Assembly: GCF_011761305.1 (NCBI RefSeq)
Contig: NZ_JAAOZC010000005.1
Location: 62,001 to 126,000, forward strand
From: Sphingomonas vulcanisoli
GTDB taxonomy: Bacteria > Pseudomonadota > Alphaproteobacteria > Sphingomonadales > Sphingomonadaceae
Length of the DNA: 64,000 nucleotides
Direction: 5' to 3'
Shown here: in pieces, positions 49,164-56,477 of the stretch
How the letters are laid out: each line of letters opens with the position of its first letter
How positions within the stretch are numbered: the stretch's first letter is position 1
The notes under the pieces: generated by a model
Told to the model about the DNA's origin: nothing
What the model saw: only the letters and a program-made list of their open reading frames with translations
The model's database searches: none
Program-made: the position numbers and the translations under genes

Positions 49164-49880
49164 ATGCGCCCCTCCGGCCGCGCCCCCGATCAAATGCGGG
49201 CGATCAGCATCCAGCCTGCTTTCACCAAACATGCCGAGGGCAGCGTGCTCATCGGCTTCGGCGATACCAAGGTGCTTGTCACCGCCAGCGTGGAAGAGCG
49301 GGTGCCGCCCTTCCTGCGCGGCAAGGGCCAGGGCTGGGTGACCGCCGAATATGGCATGCTGCCCCGCGCCACCAACACCCGCGGATCGCGCGAGGCGGCC
49401 AAGGGCAAGCAATCGGGCCGCACGCAGGAAATCCAGCGGCTGATCGGCCGTTCGCTCCGCTCGGTGGTCGACATGACTTTGCTGGGCGAGCGCCAGATCA
49501 CGCTCGATTGCGACGTGATCCAGGCCGATGGCGGCACGCGCACCGCTTCGATCTCGGGCGCCTGGGTGGCGCTCAGGCTGGCGATCGACGGGCTGCTCGC
49601 CGAAGGCAAGCTGACCGCCGATCCGATCAAGGCGCAGGTCGCGGCGATCTCGTGCGGCATCTATGAAGGCACGCCGGTGCTCGATCTCGATTATATCGAG
49701 GATTCGAACGCGCATGCCGATGCCAATTTCGTGCTTCTGTCGGACGGCAATATCGCCGAGGCGCAGGCCACCGCCGAAGGCGCGACCTATGACGAGGAGG
49801 CATTGCTCCGCCTGCTGCGGCTGGCGCGGATCGGCTGCAATGATATTTTCGCGGCGCAATTGCAGGCGGTACGCAAATGA
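49164..49880 (+). CDS. rph: Ribonuclease PH
   Basis: This 238-residue phosphorolytic exonuclease trims tRNA 3' ends. [50 protein letters not shown] and [15 protein letters not shown] form the RNase PH signature with phosphate-binding Arg. The rdgB start overlaps its end (ATGA). Confidence 0.96.
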   Translation: MRPSGRAPDQMRAISIQPAFTKHAEGSVLIGFGDTKVLVTASVEERVPPFLRGKGQGWVTAEYGMLPRATNTRGSREAAKGKQSGRTQEIQRLIGRSLRSVVDMTLLGERQITLDCDVIQADGGTRTASISGAWVALRLAIDGLLAEGKLTADPIKAQVAAISCGIYEGTPVLDLDYIEDSNAHADANFVLLSDGNIAEAQATAEGATYDEEALLRLLRLARIGCNDIFAAQLQAVRK

Positions 49881-50527
49881 ACATTGACCTGGTCGACGAC
49901 GAGCCCACGCCCGTGCCGCATCGCAAGCTGCAGCCGGGCAAGCTCGTCATCGCCAGTCATAATGAGGGCAAGGTGCGTGAGATTCGCGCCCTGCTCGAAC
50001 CCTATGGCATCGAGCCCGTCTCGGCCGCCTCGCTCGGCATTCCCGAGCCCGAGGAGACCGGCACCACCTTCGTCGCCAACGCCGAATTGAAGGCGCGCTT
50101 CTCCGCCGATCTCTCCGGCATGGTCGCGCTGGCCGATGACAGCGGCCTGTGCGTCGATGCGCTGGGCGGAGATCCGGGCGTCTACACCGCCAATTGGGCG
50201 GAGACGCCGAACGGGCGCGATTGGCAGCTGGCCATGCGCAAGGTCGAGGATGCGCTTGCCGCCAAGGGGCCGGAGGCGGGGCGCGACGCGCATTTCGTCT
50301 GCGTGCTCTCGCTGTGCTGGCCCGACGGCCATGTCGAAAGCTTCGAGGGCCGCGTGGACGGCACGCTGACCTGGCCGCCGCGCGGCGCGGTGGGCTTCGG
50401 CTATGATCCAGTGTTCGTGGCCAATGGCATGGAGCAGACCTTCGCCGAGATCGATCCGGCGGAGAAGCATGCGATCAGCCATCGTGCGGATGCGTTCGGG
50501 AAGCTGGTCGCGGCGGTGTTGGGATGA
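49877..50527 (+). CDS. rdgB: XTP/dITP pyrophosphatase (RdgB/HAM1)
   Basis: This 216-residue house-cleaning enzyme hydrolyses noncanonical purine triphosphates. [47 protein letters not shown] and [11 protein letters not shown] are family blocks. It is coupled to rph by ATGA overlap. Its own stop overlaps an ATG in the hemW frame. Confidence 0.95.
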   Translation: MNIDLVDDEPTPVPHRKLQPGKLVIASHNEGKVREIRALLEPYGIEPVSAASLGIPEPEETGTTFVANAELKARFSADLSGMVALADDSGLCVDALGGDPGVYTANWAETPNGRDWQLAMRKVEDALAAKGPEAGRDAHFVCVLSLCWPDGHVESFEGRVDGTLTWPPRGAVGFGYDPVFVANGMEQTFAEIDPAEKHAISHRADAFGKLVAAVLG

Positions 50528-50537
50528 CGGCGAATAG

Positions 50538-50678
50538 CCCCTCTCCCCTCGTGGGAGAGGGGTTTGGGAGAGGTGGCGCGAGCGCAGCGAGCGTCCCGCA
50601 TCCCGTGATTCGCGCGCCGGGGCATCGAGCCCCGTCGCCCGATCCCCTCTCCCTGCCCTCTCCCACAAGGGGAGAGGG
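50538..50678. repeat. Inverted-repeat element, family C, at the hemW start
   Basis: The terminal inverted repeat CCCTCTCCCC / GGGGAGAGGG (50539-50548 and 50669-50678) encloses internal hairpins such as CGCGAGCGCAGCGAGCG. The same ends occur at 63284-63437. The right end gives the SD for a TTG start of hemW. Confidence 0.85.
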
Positions 50679-50682
50679 TGTA

Positions 50683-51792
50683 TTGGCCCTCTACATCCAC
50701 TGGCCGTTTTGCGTCTCTAAGTGCCCTTATTGCGACTTCAACAGCCACGTCCGCGACAGCGTCGATCAGGACCAATGGCGCACCGCCCTCCTCGCCGATC
50801 TTGCCTACGAGGCCGAATTTGCCCCGCGCCGCCCCCTGACCTCGATCTTCTTCGGCGGCGGTACGCCCTCGCTGATGCCGCCCGCCACGGCCGCCGCGCT
50901 GATCACCGCCGCCGAACGCCACTGGGGCTTCGCGCCGGGGATTGAGATCACACTGGAGGCCAACCCCTCCTCGGTCGAGGCCGCGCGCTTCGCCGATTTC
51001 GCCGCGGTGGGGGTCAACCGCGTCAGTCTCGGGTTGCAGGCGCTCGATGACGAGACCTTGCGTTTCCTCGGACGCGCGCACGATTGCGTCGAAGGACTTG
51101 CCGCACTGGACGTCGCGCAGCGCTATTTCGATCGCGTCAGCTTCGATCTGATCTACGCCCGGCCCAACCAGACACCCGCAGAGTGGGAGGCCGAACTCGC
51201 CCGCGCGCTGGCGTTCGGCACCGATCACCTCTCGCTCTACCAGCTGACGATCGAGCCCGGCACGCGCTTCGCGACCCTCCTCGCTAGAGGAGATCTGTCG
51301 CCGCTCGACGATGACCTCGCCGCCGACATCTTCGAACTCACCCGCTCCCAAGCCGCCGCCGCGGGCCTGCCCGCCTATGAAGTCTCCAACCACGCCCGCC
51401 CCGGCCAGGAGAGCCGCCACAATCTCGCTTACTGGCGCTACGCCGATTACCTCGGCATCGGCCCCGGCGCGCACGGGCGGCGCGCGGGCGTGGCGACGGT
51501 GCGCCATCGCAAGCCGGAGAATTGGCTCAGCGCCATCGCCGACCAGCGCCATGGCATCGTCGAGGAGGAAGCGCTCTCCGCCGAGAAGCAGGCGACGGAG
51601 GCGCTGCTGATGGGTTTGCGGCTGGAGGAGGGCATTCCGCTGGCGAAGGTGGAGCGGGTGATCGATCGCAAGGCCGTTTCCCGCCTAACGGCGCAGCGTC
51701 TGCTGGCCAACGATCCGGACCGGCTGCGCGTCATGCCCCACGCGATGCTGCTGCTCGAGGCGATCCTGCGCGAGATCACGCGAAGCCACTAA
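50683..51792 (+). CDS. hemW: HemW / coproporphyrinogen oxidase-like radical SAM protein
   Basis: This radical-SAM protein has YIHWPFCVSKCPYCDFNSHV with the CxxxCxxC cluster. IFFGGGTPSL and GVNRVSLGLQALDDETLRFLGR follow, and the C-terminus has the HemW domain (ERVIDRKAVSRL). In known members it binds haem rather than oxidising porphyrinogen. Two starts compete. ATG 50524 (ATGA with rdgB) would give 422 residues with a 53-residue repeat-encoded, Pro/Ser-rich leader. TTG 50683 gives 369 residues with GGGGAGAGGG upstream and a normal N-terminus. The TTG is preferred. Confidence 0.9.
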   Translation: MALYIHWPFCVSKCPYCDFNSHVRDSVDQDQWRTALLADLAYEAEFAPRRPLTSIFFGGGTPSLMPPATAAALITAAERHWGFAPGIEITLEANPSSVEAARFADFAAVGVNRVSLGLQALDDETLRFLGRAHDCVEGLAALDVAQRYFDRVSFDLIYARPNQTPAEWEAELARALAFGTDHLSLYQLTIEPGTRFATLLARGDLSPLDDDLAADIFELTRSQAAAAGLPAYEVSNHARPGQESRHNLAYWRYADYLGIGPGAHGRRAGVATVRHRKPENWLSAIADQRHGIVEEEALSAEKQATEALLMGLRLEEGIPLAKVERVIDRKAVSRLTAQRLLANDPDRLRVMPHAMLLLEAILREITRSH

Positions 51793-51795
51793 AAC

Positions 51796-51880
51796 CGTTC
51801 GCCCTGAGCTTGTCGAAGGGCCGCACTTCTTTCCGCGCGAAAAGGAAGGACTGTGCTTCGACAAGCTCAGCACGAAAGGA
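51796..51880. repeat. Inverted-repeat element, family E
   Basis: CGTTCGCCCTGAGCTTGTCG and CGACAAGCTCAGCACGAAAG are the arms. It lies between the convergent ends of hemW and the LppC-like gene. A second copy (24017-24094) sits before scpA. Confidence 0.85.
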
Positions 51881-51900
51881 GATGAAAGCTACGGGTGGAT

Positions 51901-53073
51901 CTAAAACTGCGCCGCCGCCGGCGAAACCACCGTGCCGCCGTTCGGCCCGAGCTGGTGCACCGCCAGCGCCCGCTCGGCGAGATGGCTCGATCCGAAGCGG
52001 AACGCGCCGTCCACGCCCGAAAAGCCGTCCTCGTCGCTCAGCCGATCCTGCGGGAAGGGCGCGCCGGGCTTCCAATCGCGCGCGATCCGCACCGCGAGCA
52101 GCACCGCATCATAGCCGAGGCTGGTCAGCCGGAACGGGGTGCGTCCGTAGCGCGCCTTGTAGCGCGCCGCGAGAGACTGGAACATCGCATCGTCCACGCT
52201 GGCATACCAGGCACCGGCCATCGTCGCGGCGGCGTTGAGCCCCGTCTCCGCGTTCCATAATTCGGTGCCGAGCAGCCGCGCGTCCTGGCCGCCGTGGCTG
52301 CGGATCAGCGGTGCGGCCATCACCGCCACGCGGCCGCTGTCGGCGATCAGCACGGCATCATATTTCTGCTTGGAGAGCAAAGTCACCGCCGCGCCGATCG
52401 CCTTGGGGCTGCGCTCGTAGCTCTGCATGGTGACGACATTGCCGCCTGCCGCTTCCGCCGCGCGGATCAGGGTGTTGGCGGCGCCGCGGCCATAGGCGCC
52501 CTGCGGCACCAGCCCGGCGAAGCGCGTCAGCCCGCGCGACTTGGCATAGCGCACGACGCGATCGATCGATTGCGCGGGCTGGAACCCGAGCAGCCAGACA
52601 TTGTCACTGACCGCGCCCGCATCATTGGAGAAGGCGAGCACCGGCACCCCGGCACCCTTGGCGACGGGCGCAACGGCACGGACATCCTCGCCCAGCAGGG
52701 GGCCGAGGATCAGCTGGTTGCCGTCGGCGATCGCCTTGGTCGCCGCGGCCGTCGCGCCCGTGCCGGTATCGTAAGTGGTGACGCGCAGCGCGCGATCCTT
52801 GGTATCCGCCAGCGCCAGCTGCGCGGCATTGGCGATCGATTGGCCGACACTGCCGTTCGGGCCGGAAAGCGGCACCAGCAGAGCGACGCGATGCCGTTCG
52901 CGATCCTCAGGCAGCGCCGAAATGGGCGCGGCAGGGCCGGCCTTGGGCGGCGGCGGCGGCGCGATCGGCGCGCGCCGGACCGGCCCCGCCGTTTGGCATG
53001 CGGCGAGCAGCAGCGCGAACGCCATTGCCGCGGCACGCCGCCATGATTGCCGGACACGCCCTGCCTCTGCCAT
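51901..53073 (-). CDS. Penicillin-binding protein activator LppC/LpoA-like lipoprotein
   Basis: This 390-residue periplasmic lipoprotein has a signal with LLLAAC lipobox and, after a Pro-rich spacer, a periplasmic-binding-protein fold (ERHRVALLVPLSGPNGSVGQSIANAAQLAL). In enterobacteria LpoA/LppC activates PBP1A from the outer membrane; sphingomonad homologues are less studied. It is divergent from rsmI with only nine bases between start codons; an alternative ATG at 53082 would reduce this further. No clear SD is seen. Confidence 0.8.
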   Translation of the reverse strand: MAEAGRVRQSWRRAAAMAFALLLAACQTAGPVRRAPIAPPPPPKAGPAAPISALPEDRERHRVALLVPLSGPNGSVGQSIANAAQLALADTKDRALRVTTYDTGTGATAAATKAIADGNQLILGPLLGEDVRAVAPVAKGAGVPVLAFSNDAGAVSDNVWLLGFQPAQSIDRVVRYAKSRGLTRFAGLVPQGAYGRGAANTLIRAAEAAGGNVVTMQSYERSPKAIGAAVTLLSKQKYDAVLIADSGRVAVMAAPLIRSHGGQDARLLGTELWNAETGLNAAATMAGAWYASVDDAMFQSLAARYKARYGRTPFRLTSLGYDAVLLAVRIARDWKPGAPFPQDRLSDEDGFSGVDGAFRFGSSHLAERALAVHQLGPNGGTVVSPAAAQF

Positions 53074-53082
53074 GCTACCCAT

Positions 53083-54093
53083 ATGCAACCCGATCCTCTT
53101 CGCCCCGGCCTCTACATCGTGGCGACACCGATCGGCAATCTCGGCGACCTGACTCCGCGCGCCGCCGATATTCTTGCCCGCGCCGACGCCATCGCGGTGG
53201 AGGATAGCCGGGTGACGGCCAAGCTGCTCCACCATATCGGCATCAAGCGGCCGATGATCCCCTATCACGATCATAACGCCGATCGCGTCCGCCCCGGCCT
53301 GATCGCGCGGCTGGGCAGCGAATCGATCGCTTTGGTCTCGGACGCGGGCACACCGCTGATTTCCGATCCCGGCTACAAGCTGGTCCGTGATGCGCGGGCG
53401 GCGGGGCATGCCGTTACGACCCTCCCCGGGCCGTGCGCCGCCATCGCCGCGATCACGCTGTCGGGATTGCCGAGCGACCGCTTCCTGTTCGCGGGCTTTC
53501 TGCCGAGCAAGGCCGGCGCGCGGACGACGGCGATAGCCGAGGTGGCAGGTATTCGGGCGACCCTGATCTTCTACGAAAGCGGGCCGCGCCTTTCGTCAGC
53601 TTTGGCGGCGCTGGCCGAGGGCTTGGGCGACCGCGATGCAGCGGTGGCGCGCGAGATCAGCAAGACGTTTGAGGAATGCGTGACGGGCACGCTCTCGGCG
53701 CTGGCCGCGCGCTATGCCGATGCGCCGCCCAAGGGGGAGATCGTGATCGTCGTCGGCCCGCCTGGCGAGGCCGAGCCTGCGAGCGAGGCTGAGGCGGATG
53801 TGTTGCTGGCGGAGGCGCTGGCGCGGCTGCCTGCAGCGAGGGCGGCGGGCGAGGTGGCCAAGGCGACGGGGCTCAACAAGCGGGATCTGTATGCGCGAGC
53901 GTTGGCGTTGAAAGATAAGCCCCTCCCCTTCAGGAGTTCGGGGTCGGCGGTGCCCCCGGCACCGCCTGAAACTGCCGGGGGCAGTTTCAGTCCGAACTGG
54001 GTTGGGGTGGGGGATGCGGATAATCGACGTGGTGTTGCCTCTCTACGTCTCCCCCACCCCCCGGCCCCCTCCCCTGAAGGGGAGGGGGAGTAG
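53083..54093 (+). CDS. rsmI: 16S rRNA (cytidine-2'-O)-methyltransferase RsmI
   Basis: This SAM-dependent enzyme methylates C1402 of 16S rRNA. YIVATPIGNLGDLTPRA, EDSRVTAKLL and LVSDAGTPLISDPGYKLV are the tetrapyrrole-methylase-fold blocks, and EISKTFEECVTGTL is further on. The family fold ends near KATGLNKRDLYARALALK; the last 58 residues are Pro/Ser/Gly-rich and encoded by a nested repeat element (53918-54090) that also carries the stop. The protein is 336 residues, where about 280 is usual. ATG 53083 was chosen; the start is nine bases from the divergent lipoprotein. Confidence 0.93.
   Translation: MQPDPLRPGLYIVATPIGNLGDLTPRAADILARADAIAVEDSRVTAKLLHHIGIKRPMIPYHDHNADRVRPGLIARLGSESIALVSDAGTPLISDPGYKLVRDARAAGHAVTTLPGPCAAIAAITLSGLPSDRFLFAGFLPSKAGARTTAIAEVAGIRATLIFYESGPRLSSALAALAEGLGDRDAAVAREISKTFEECVTGTLSALAARYADAPPKGEIVIVVGPPGEAEPASEAEADVLLAEALARLPAARAAGEVAKATGLNKRDLYARALALKDKPLPFRSSGSAVPPAPPETAGGSFSPNWVGVGDADNRRGVASLRLPHPPAPSPEGEGE
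53918..54090. repeat. Nested inverted-repeat element, family B, forming the rsmI C-terminus
   Basis: AGCCCCTCCCCTTCAGG on the left and CCCCTCCCCTGAAGGGGAGG on the right belong to family B. A second element with ends AGTTCGG/CCGAACT (53935-53998) carries hairpins GGCGGTGCC...GGCACCGCC and TGAAACTGCC...GCAGTTTCA, apparently inserted in the first. It provides the last codons and stop of rsmI and the SD of yraN. Confidence 0.85.
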
Positions 54094-54446
54094 TGCGCGA
54101 TCGCCGTCGGGCGGAGGCGCAGGGGCGGCTTGGCGAGACGGCGGCGGCGTGGTGGCTGCGGCTCAAAGGCTGGCGCATCCTCGATCGCCGGGTGCGCACG
54201 TCCGTTGGCGAGGTCGATCTCGTCGCCAAACGTGGCAATCTCATCGCCTTCGTCGAAGTGAAGCGCCGCGCCACCGCCGCCGATCTCGATTTCGCGATCG
54301 ACGAGCGCCGCCTTGCGCGCGTCGCTGCCGCCGCCGAGCTATTGATGCCGCGCTACGCCGGGCCGCAGGACGATATCCGCATCGACGTCATCCTGATCGC
54401 GCCCGGCCGCGCGTTGCGGCATATCGAGAACGCCTGGATCGGGTGA
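54093..54446 (+). CDS. yraN: YraN/UPF0102 family nuclease-like protein
   Basis: This 117-residue protein has the UPF0102 layout: LGETAAAWWLRLKGWRILDRRVRTSVGEVDLVAKRG with the Glu/Asp of a restriction-endonuclease-like fold, then IAFVEVKRR (EVK). The biochemical role is unsettled. GTG 54093 overlaps the rsmI stop (TAGTG) and its GGAGG seven bases upstream is the end of a repeat element. Confidence 0.88.
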   Translation: MRDRRRAEAQGRLGETAAAWWLRLKGWRILDRRVRTSVGEVDLVAKRGNLIAFVEVKRRATAADLDFAIDERRLARVAAAAELLMPRYAGPQDDIRIDVILIAPGRALRHIENAWIG

Positions 54447-54476
54447 CAGCGCCGGTTGGCGCGCCTACCTAGCCCT

Positions 54477-54544
54477 CCGTTGGTCCCGAGCGAAGTCGAG
54501 GGACGTAGCCGGCGTGTCTCGACTGCGCTCGGGACGAACGGGAG
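54477..54544. repeat. Inverted-repeat element, family F, upstream of gshB
   Basis: CCGTTGGTCCCGAGCG (54477-54492) and the complement of the right end CGCTCGGGACGAACGG match at 15 of 16 bases. It provides GGGAG (54540-54544), seven bases before the gshB ATG. Confidence 0.88.
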
Positions 54545-54551
54545 TGAGTGG

Positions 54552-55508
54552 ATGAGCCTTCGCGTCGCGGTTCAGATGGATCCGCTGGAAACGGTCAACA
54601 TCGCGGGTGATTCGACTTTCGCGGTGATGCTCTCCGCCCAGGCGCGGGGGCATAAGCTCTGGCATTATCAGGCGGGCGATCTGACCTATGTCGATGGCCG
54701 CCTCACCGCACCCGCCCGCGCGGTCACCGTCCAGCGCGTCGAGGGCGGCCATTTCACCGCCGGGCCGATCGAGACGATCGATCTGGGCAGCGATATCGAT
54801 GTGGTGCTGATGCGCCAGGATCCGCCGTTCGATCTGGCCTATATCACCGCGACCCATTTGCTCGAACGCATTCAGCACGAGACGTTGGTGGTCAACGATC
54901 CCGCCGCGGTGCGCAACGCGCCCGAGAAATTGTTCGTGCTCGATTATGCCGAATTCATGCCGCCGACGATGATCACGCGCAGCCTAGAGCGGGCCCGCGC
55001 TTTCCATGCCGCGCATGGCGAAGTCGTCGTGAAGCCGCTTTACGGCAATGCCGGATCGGCGGTGTTCCATGTCGGCAAGGCCGACGCCAACCTCGCCGCG
55101 CTCACCGAATTGTTCGGACAGGTGTGGCGCGAGCCGTTCATGGTGCAGGCCTTTCTGCCCGACGTGTCCAAGGGCGACAAACGCATCGTGCTGATCGACG
55201 GCCAACCGGCGGGCGCGGTCAACCGCCTGCCCAAGCCGGGCGAAATCCGCTCCAATCTCGCGGTCGGCGGCAAGGGTGCGCAGGCCGAGCTGACGGCGAG
55301 GGAGGTGGAAATTTGCGCCAAGCTCGGCCCGGAACTGGCGCGGCGCGGGCTGCTGTTCGTCGGAATCGACGTGATCGCGGGCTATTTGACCGAAATCAAC
55401 GTCACCTCGCCCACCGGCATCGTTGCAATCGATCGCTTCAACGGCACCGATACCGCCGCACTGATCTGGAATGCGATCGAAAAACGGCAGAAAGCTGCCT
55501 ACGCATAG
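54552..55508 (+). CDS. gshB: Glutathione synthetase
   Basis: This 318-residue ATP-grasp ligase joins gamma-glutamylcysteine and glycine. MDPLETVNIAGDSTFAVMLSAQ is the usual N-terminus, VLMRQDPPFDLAYITATHLLE and GEVVVKPLYGNAGSAVFHV are the ATP-binding blocks, and EINVTSPTGIVAID is the C-terminal metal-binding block. ATG 54552 follows the repeat-borne SD. A hairpin with a large loop follows the stop. Confidence 0.95.
   Translation: MSLRVAVQMDPLETVNIAGDSTFAVMLSAQARGHKLWHYQAGDLTYVDGRLTAPARAVTVQRVEGGHFTAGPIETIDLGSDIDVVLMRQDPPFDLAYITATHLLERIQHETLVVNDPAAVRNAPEKLFVLDYAEFMPPTMITRSLERARAFHAAHGEVVVKPLYGNAGSAVFHVGKADANLAALTELFGQVWREPFMVQAFLPDVSKGDKRIVLIDGQPAGAVNRLPKPGEIRSNLAVGGKGAQAELTAREVEICAKLGPELARRGLLFVGIDVIAGYLTEINVTSPTGIVAIDRFNGTDTAALIWNAIEKRQKAAYA
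55484..55500 (-). terminator. Candidate minus-strand terminator in the 3' end of gshB
   Basis: Read on the minus strand, GGCAG CTTT CTGCC is followed by GTTTTT. The stem is only five pairs but the T-run is good. It could end transcripts that come from the small minus-strand gene at 55570-55890. Confidence 0.4.
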
Positions 55509-55560
55509 AAGGCCGCCGCAGGAAAAGGGGGGAACCCACGGCGGCCTAACTCATTATGCG
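55502..55560. ncRNA. Candidate structured RNA, hairpin with G-rich (or C-rich) loop
   Basis: CGCATA/TATGCG (outer) and AGGCCGCCG (55510-55518) / CGGCGGCCT (55539-55547) form a two-part helix with a 20-base loop. On the plus strand the loop reads AGGAAAAGGGGGGAACCC; on the minus strand it is C-rich. It could be an intergenic hairpin after gshB or a minus-strand RNA ended by the T-run at 55484. It is not a standard terminator on the plus strand. Confidence 0.35.
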
Positions 55561-55569
55561 TTGCGGTTT

Positions 55570-55890
55570 TTATGGATGGGCGGTGTGCGCCGCGCGGTTG
55601 GCGGCTTCCGCCAAGATCTCGGCCTCGAACCCCTCGACGGGGTGGTAACCGGTGATCAGCACCCGGCGCGGCGCCGAGGCACTGACAGCGCCGCGGCCCG
55701 GAGTAGAAACATAATATTCACTACTGGCAGTCCAGTAATTCTTAATTTCTGTGTGGCGATCACCAACATCAAGATCAGATAAAACGCTGCCATTACCAAT
55801 CGCCCCAGAAATCGGAGCGTCTGCAAACGCTGGAACCGCAGGGCTACACAAAGCTACTAGCACAAAACTCTTCGCTACTAAGCTACCCAT
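55570..55890 (-). CDS. Small secreted protein of unknown function in an AT-rich patch
   Basis: This 106-residue protein has a signal peptide (LVAKSFVLVALCSPAVPAFA). The mature part is short, with DLDVGDRHTEIKNYW, YYVSTPGRGAV and an Ala-rich end; no family is recognised. The upstream half and its leader (about 55690-56000) are clearly AT-richer than the flanking genes, suggesting transfer or relaxed composition. The leader holds a dyad GTCCGA-N-TCGGAC at 55978-55990 next to TTGACG on the minus strand. The frame may start slightly upstream at a TTG. Confidence 0.5.
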   Translation of the reverse strand: MGSLVAKSFVLVALCSPAVPAFADAPISGAIGNGSVLSDLDVGDRHTEIKNYWTASSEYYVSTPGRGAVSASAPRRVLITGYHPVEGFEAEILAEAANRAAHTAHP

Positions 55891-55977
55891 CACGAAAACC
55901 CACGCTACCAAAACACTTACAGGGATATTAACCTCTCAATCAGTTGGGAGTTGCATGAACTTAATATTTATGAATTG

Positions 55978-55990
55978 GTCCGAATCGGAC
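55978..55990. promoter_or_regulatory. Operator-like dyad upstream of the small secreted protein
   Basis: GTCCGA-A-TCGGAC is a perfect inverted repeat around a central base. Read on the minus strand, TTGACG lies just upstream. No good -10 could be placed, so the promoter call is weak. Confidence 0.3.
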
Positions 55991-56009
55991 TGATTCGTCA
56001 AAACGCCCC

Positions 56010-56366
56010 TCAGGCGCCGTGGATGAGCCGCTCGCCTTCGATTCGCCGGTAGAAGCAACTGCGCTCGCCGGTGTGGCAGGCAGGCCCGGCCGGATCGACC
56101 CGCAGCCAGACCGCATCCTGATCGCAATCGATCCGGGCCTCGATCACGCGCAGCACATGCCCGGAGCTCTCGCCCTTCTTCCAAAGCCGCCCGCGCGACC
56201 GCGACCAGAACCACGCCTCGCCGGTCTCGATCGTCCGCGCCAGCGCGTCTGCATTCATATGCGCGAGCATCAGCACCTCGCCGCTCACCGCATGGGTGGC
56301 GACCGCGGTGATCAGGCCGGCGGCGTCCCAGCGGGGCGTCAGCGCATCGGTCGTTTCAATGCTCAT
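56010..56366 (-). CDS. hisI: Phosphoribosyl-AMP cyclohydrolase
   Basis: This 118-residue zinc enzyme opens the purine ring of phosphoribosyl-AMP in histidine synthesis. [15 protein letters not shown] and [25 protein letters not shown] carry the conserved metal-binding Cys residues. It is divergent from purF with 111 bases between the start codons, which should hold both promoters. Confidence 0.95.
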   Translation of the reverse strand: MSIETTDALTPRWDAAGLITAVATHAVSGEVLMLAHMNADALARTIETGEAWFWSRSRGRLWKKGESSGHVLRVIEARIDCDQDAVWLRVDPAGPACHTGERSCFYRRIEGERLIHGA

Positions 56367-56477
56367 CCGTATTTCCTCGGCCTAACTTGCAACTCAATTG
56401 TCATCTACGGGCGCACGGCAGGCGACAAAAGCGCTCCGGGGCCCTATATCGCGGGGCGCGGCGCAGCGGGACGGATA

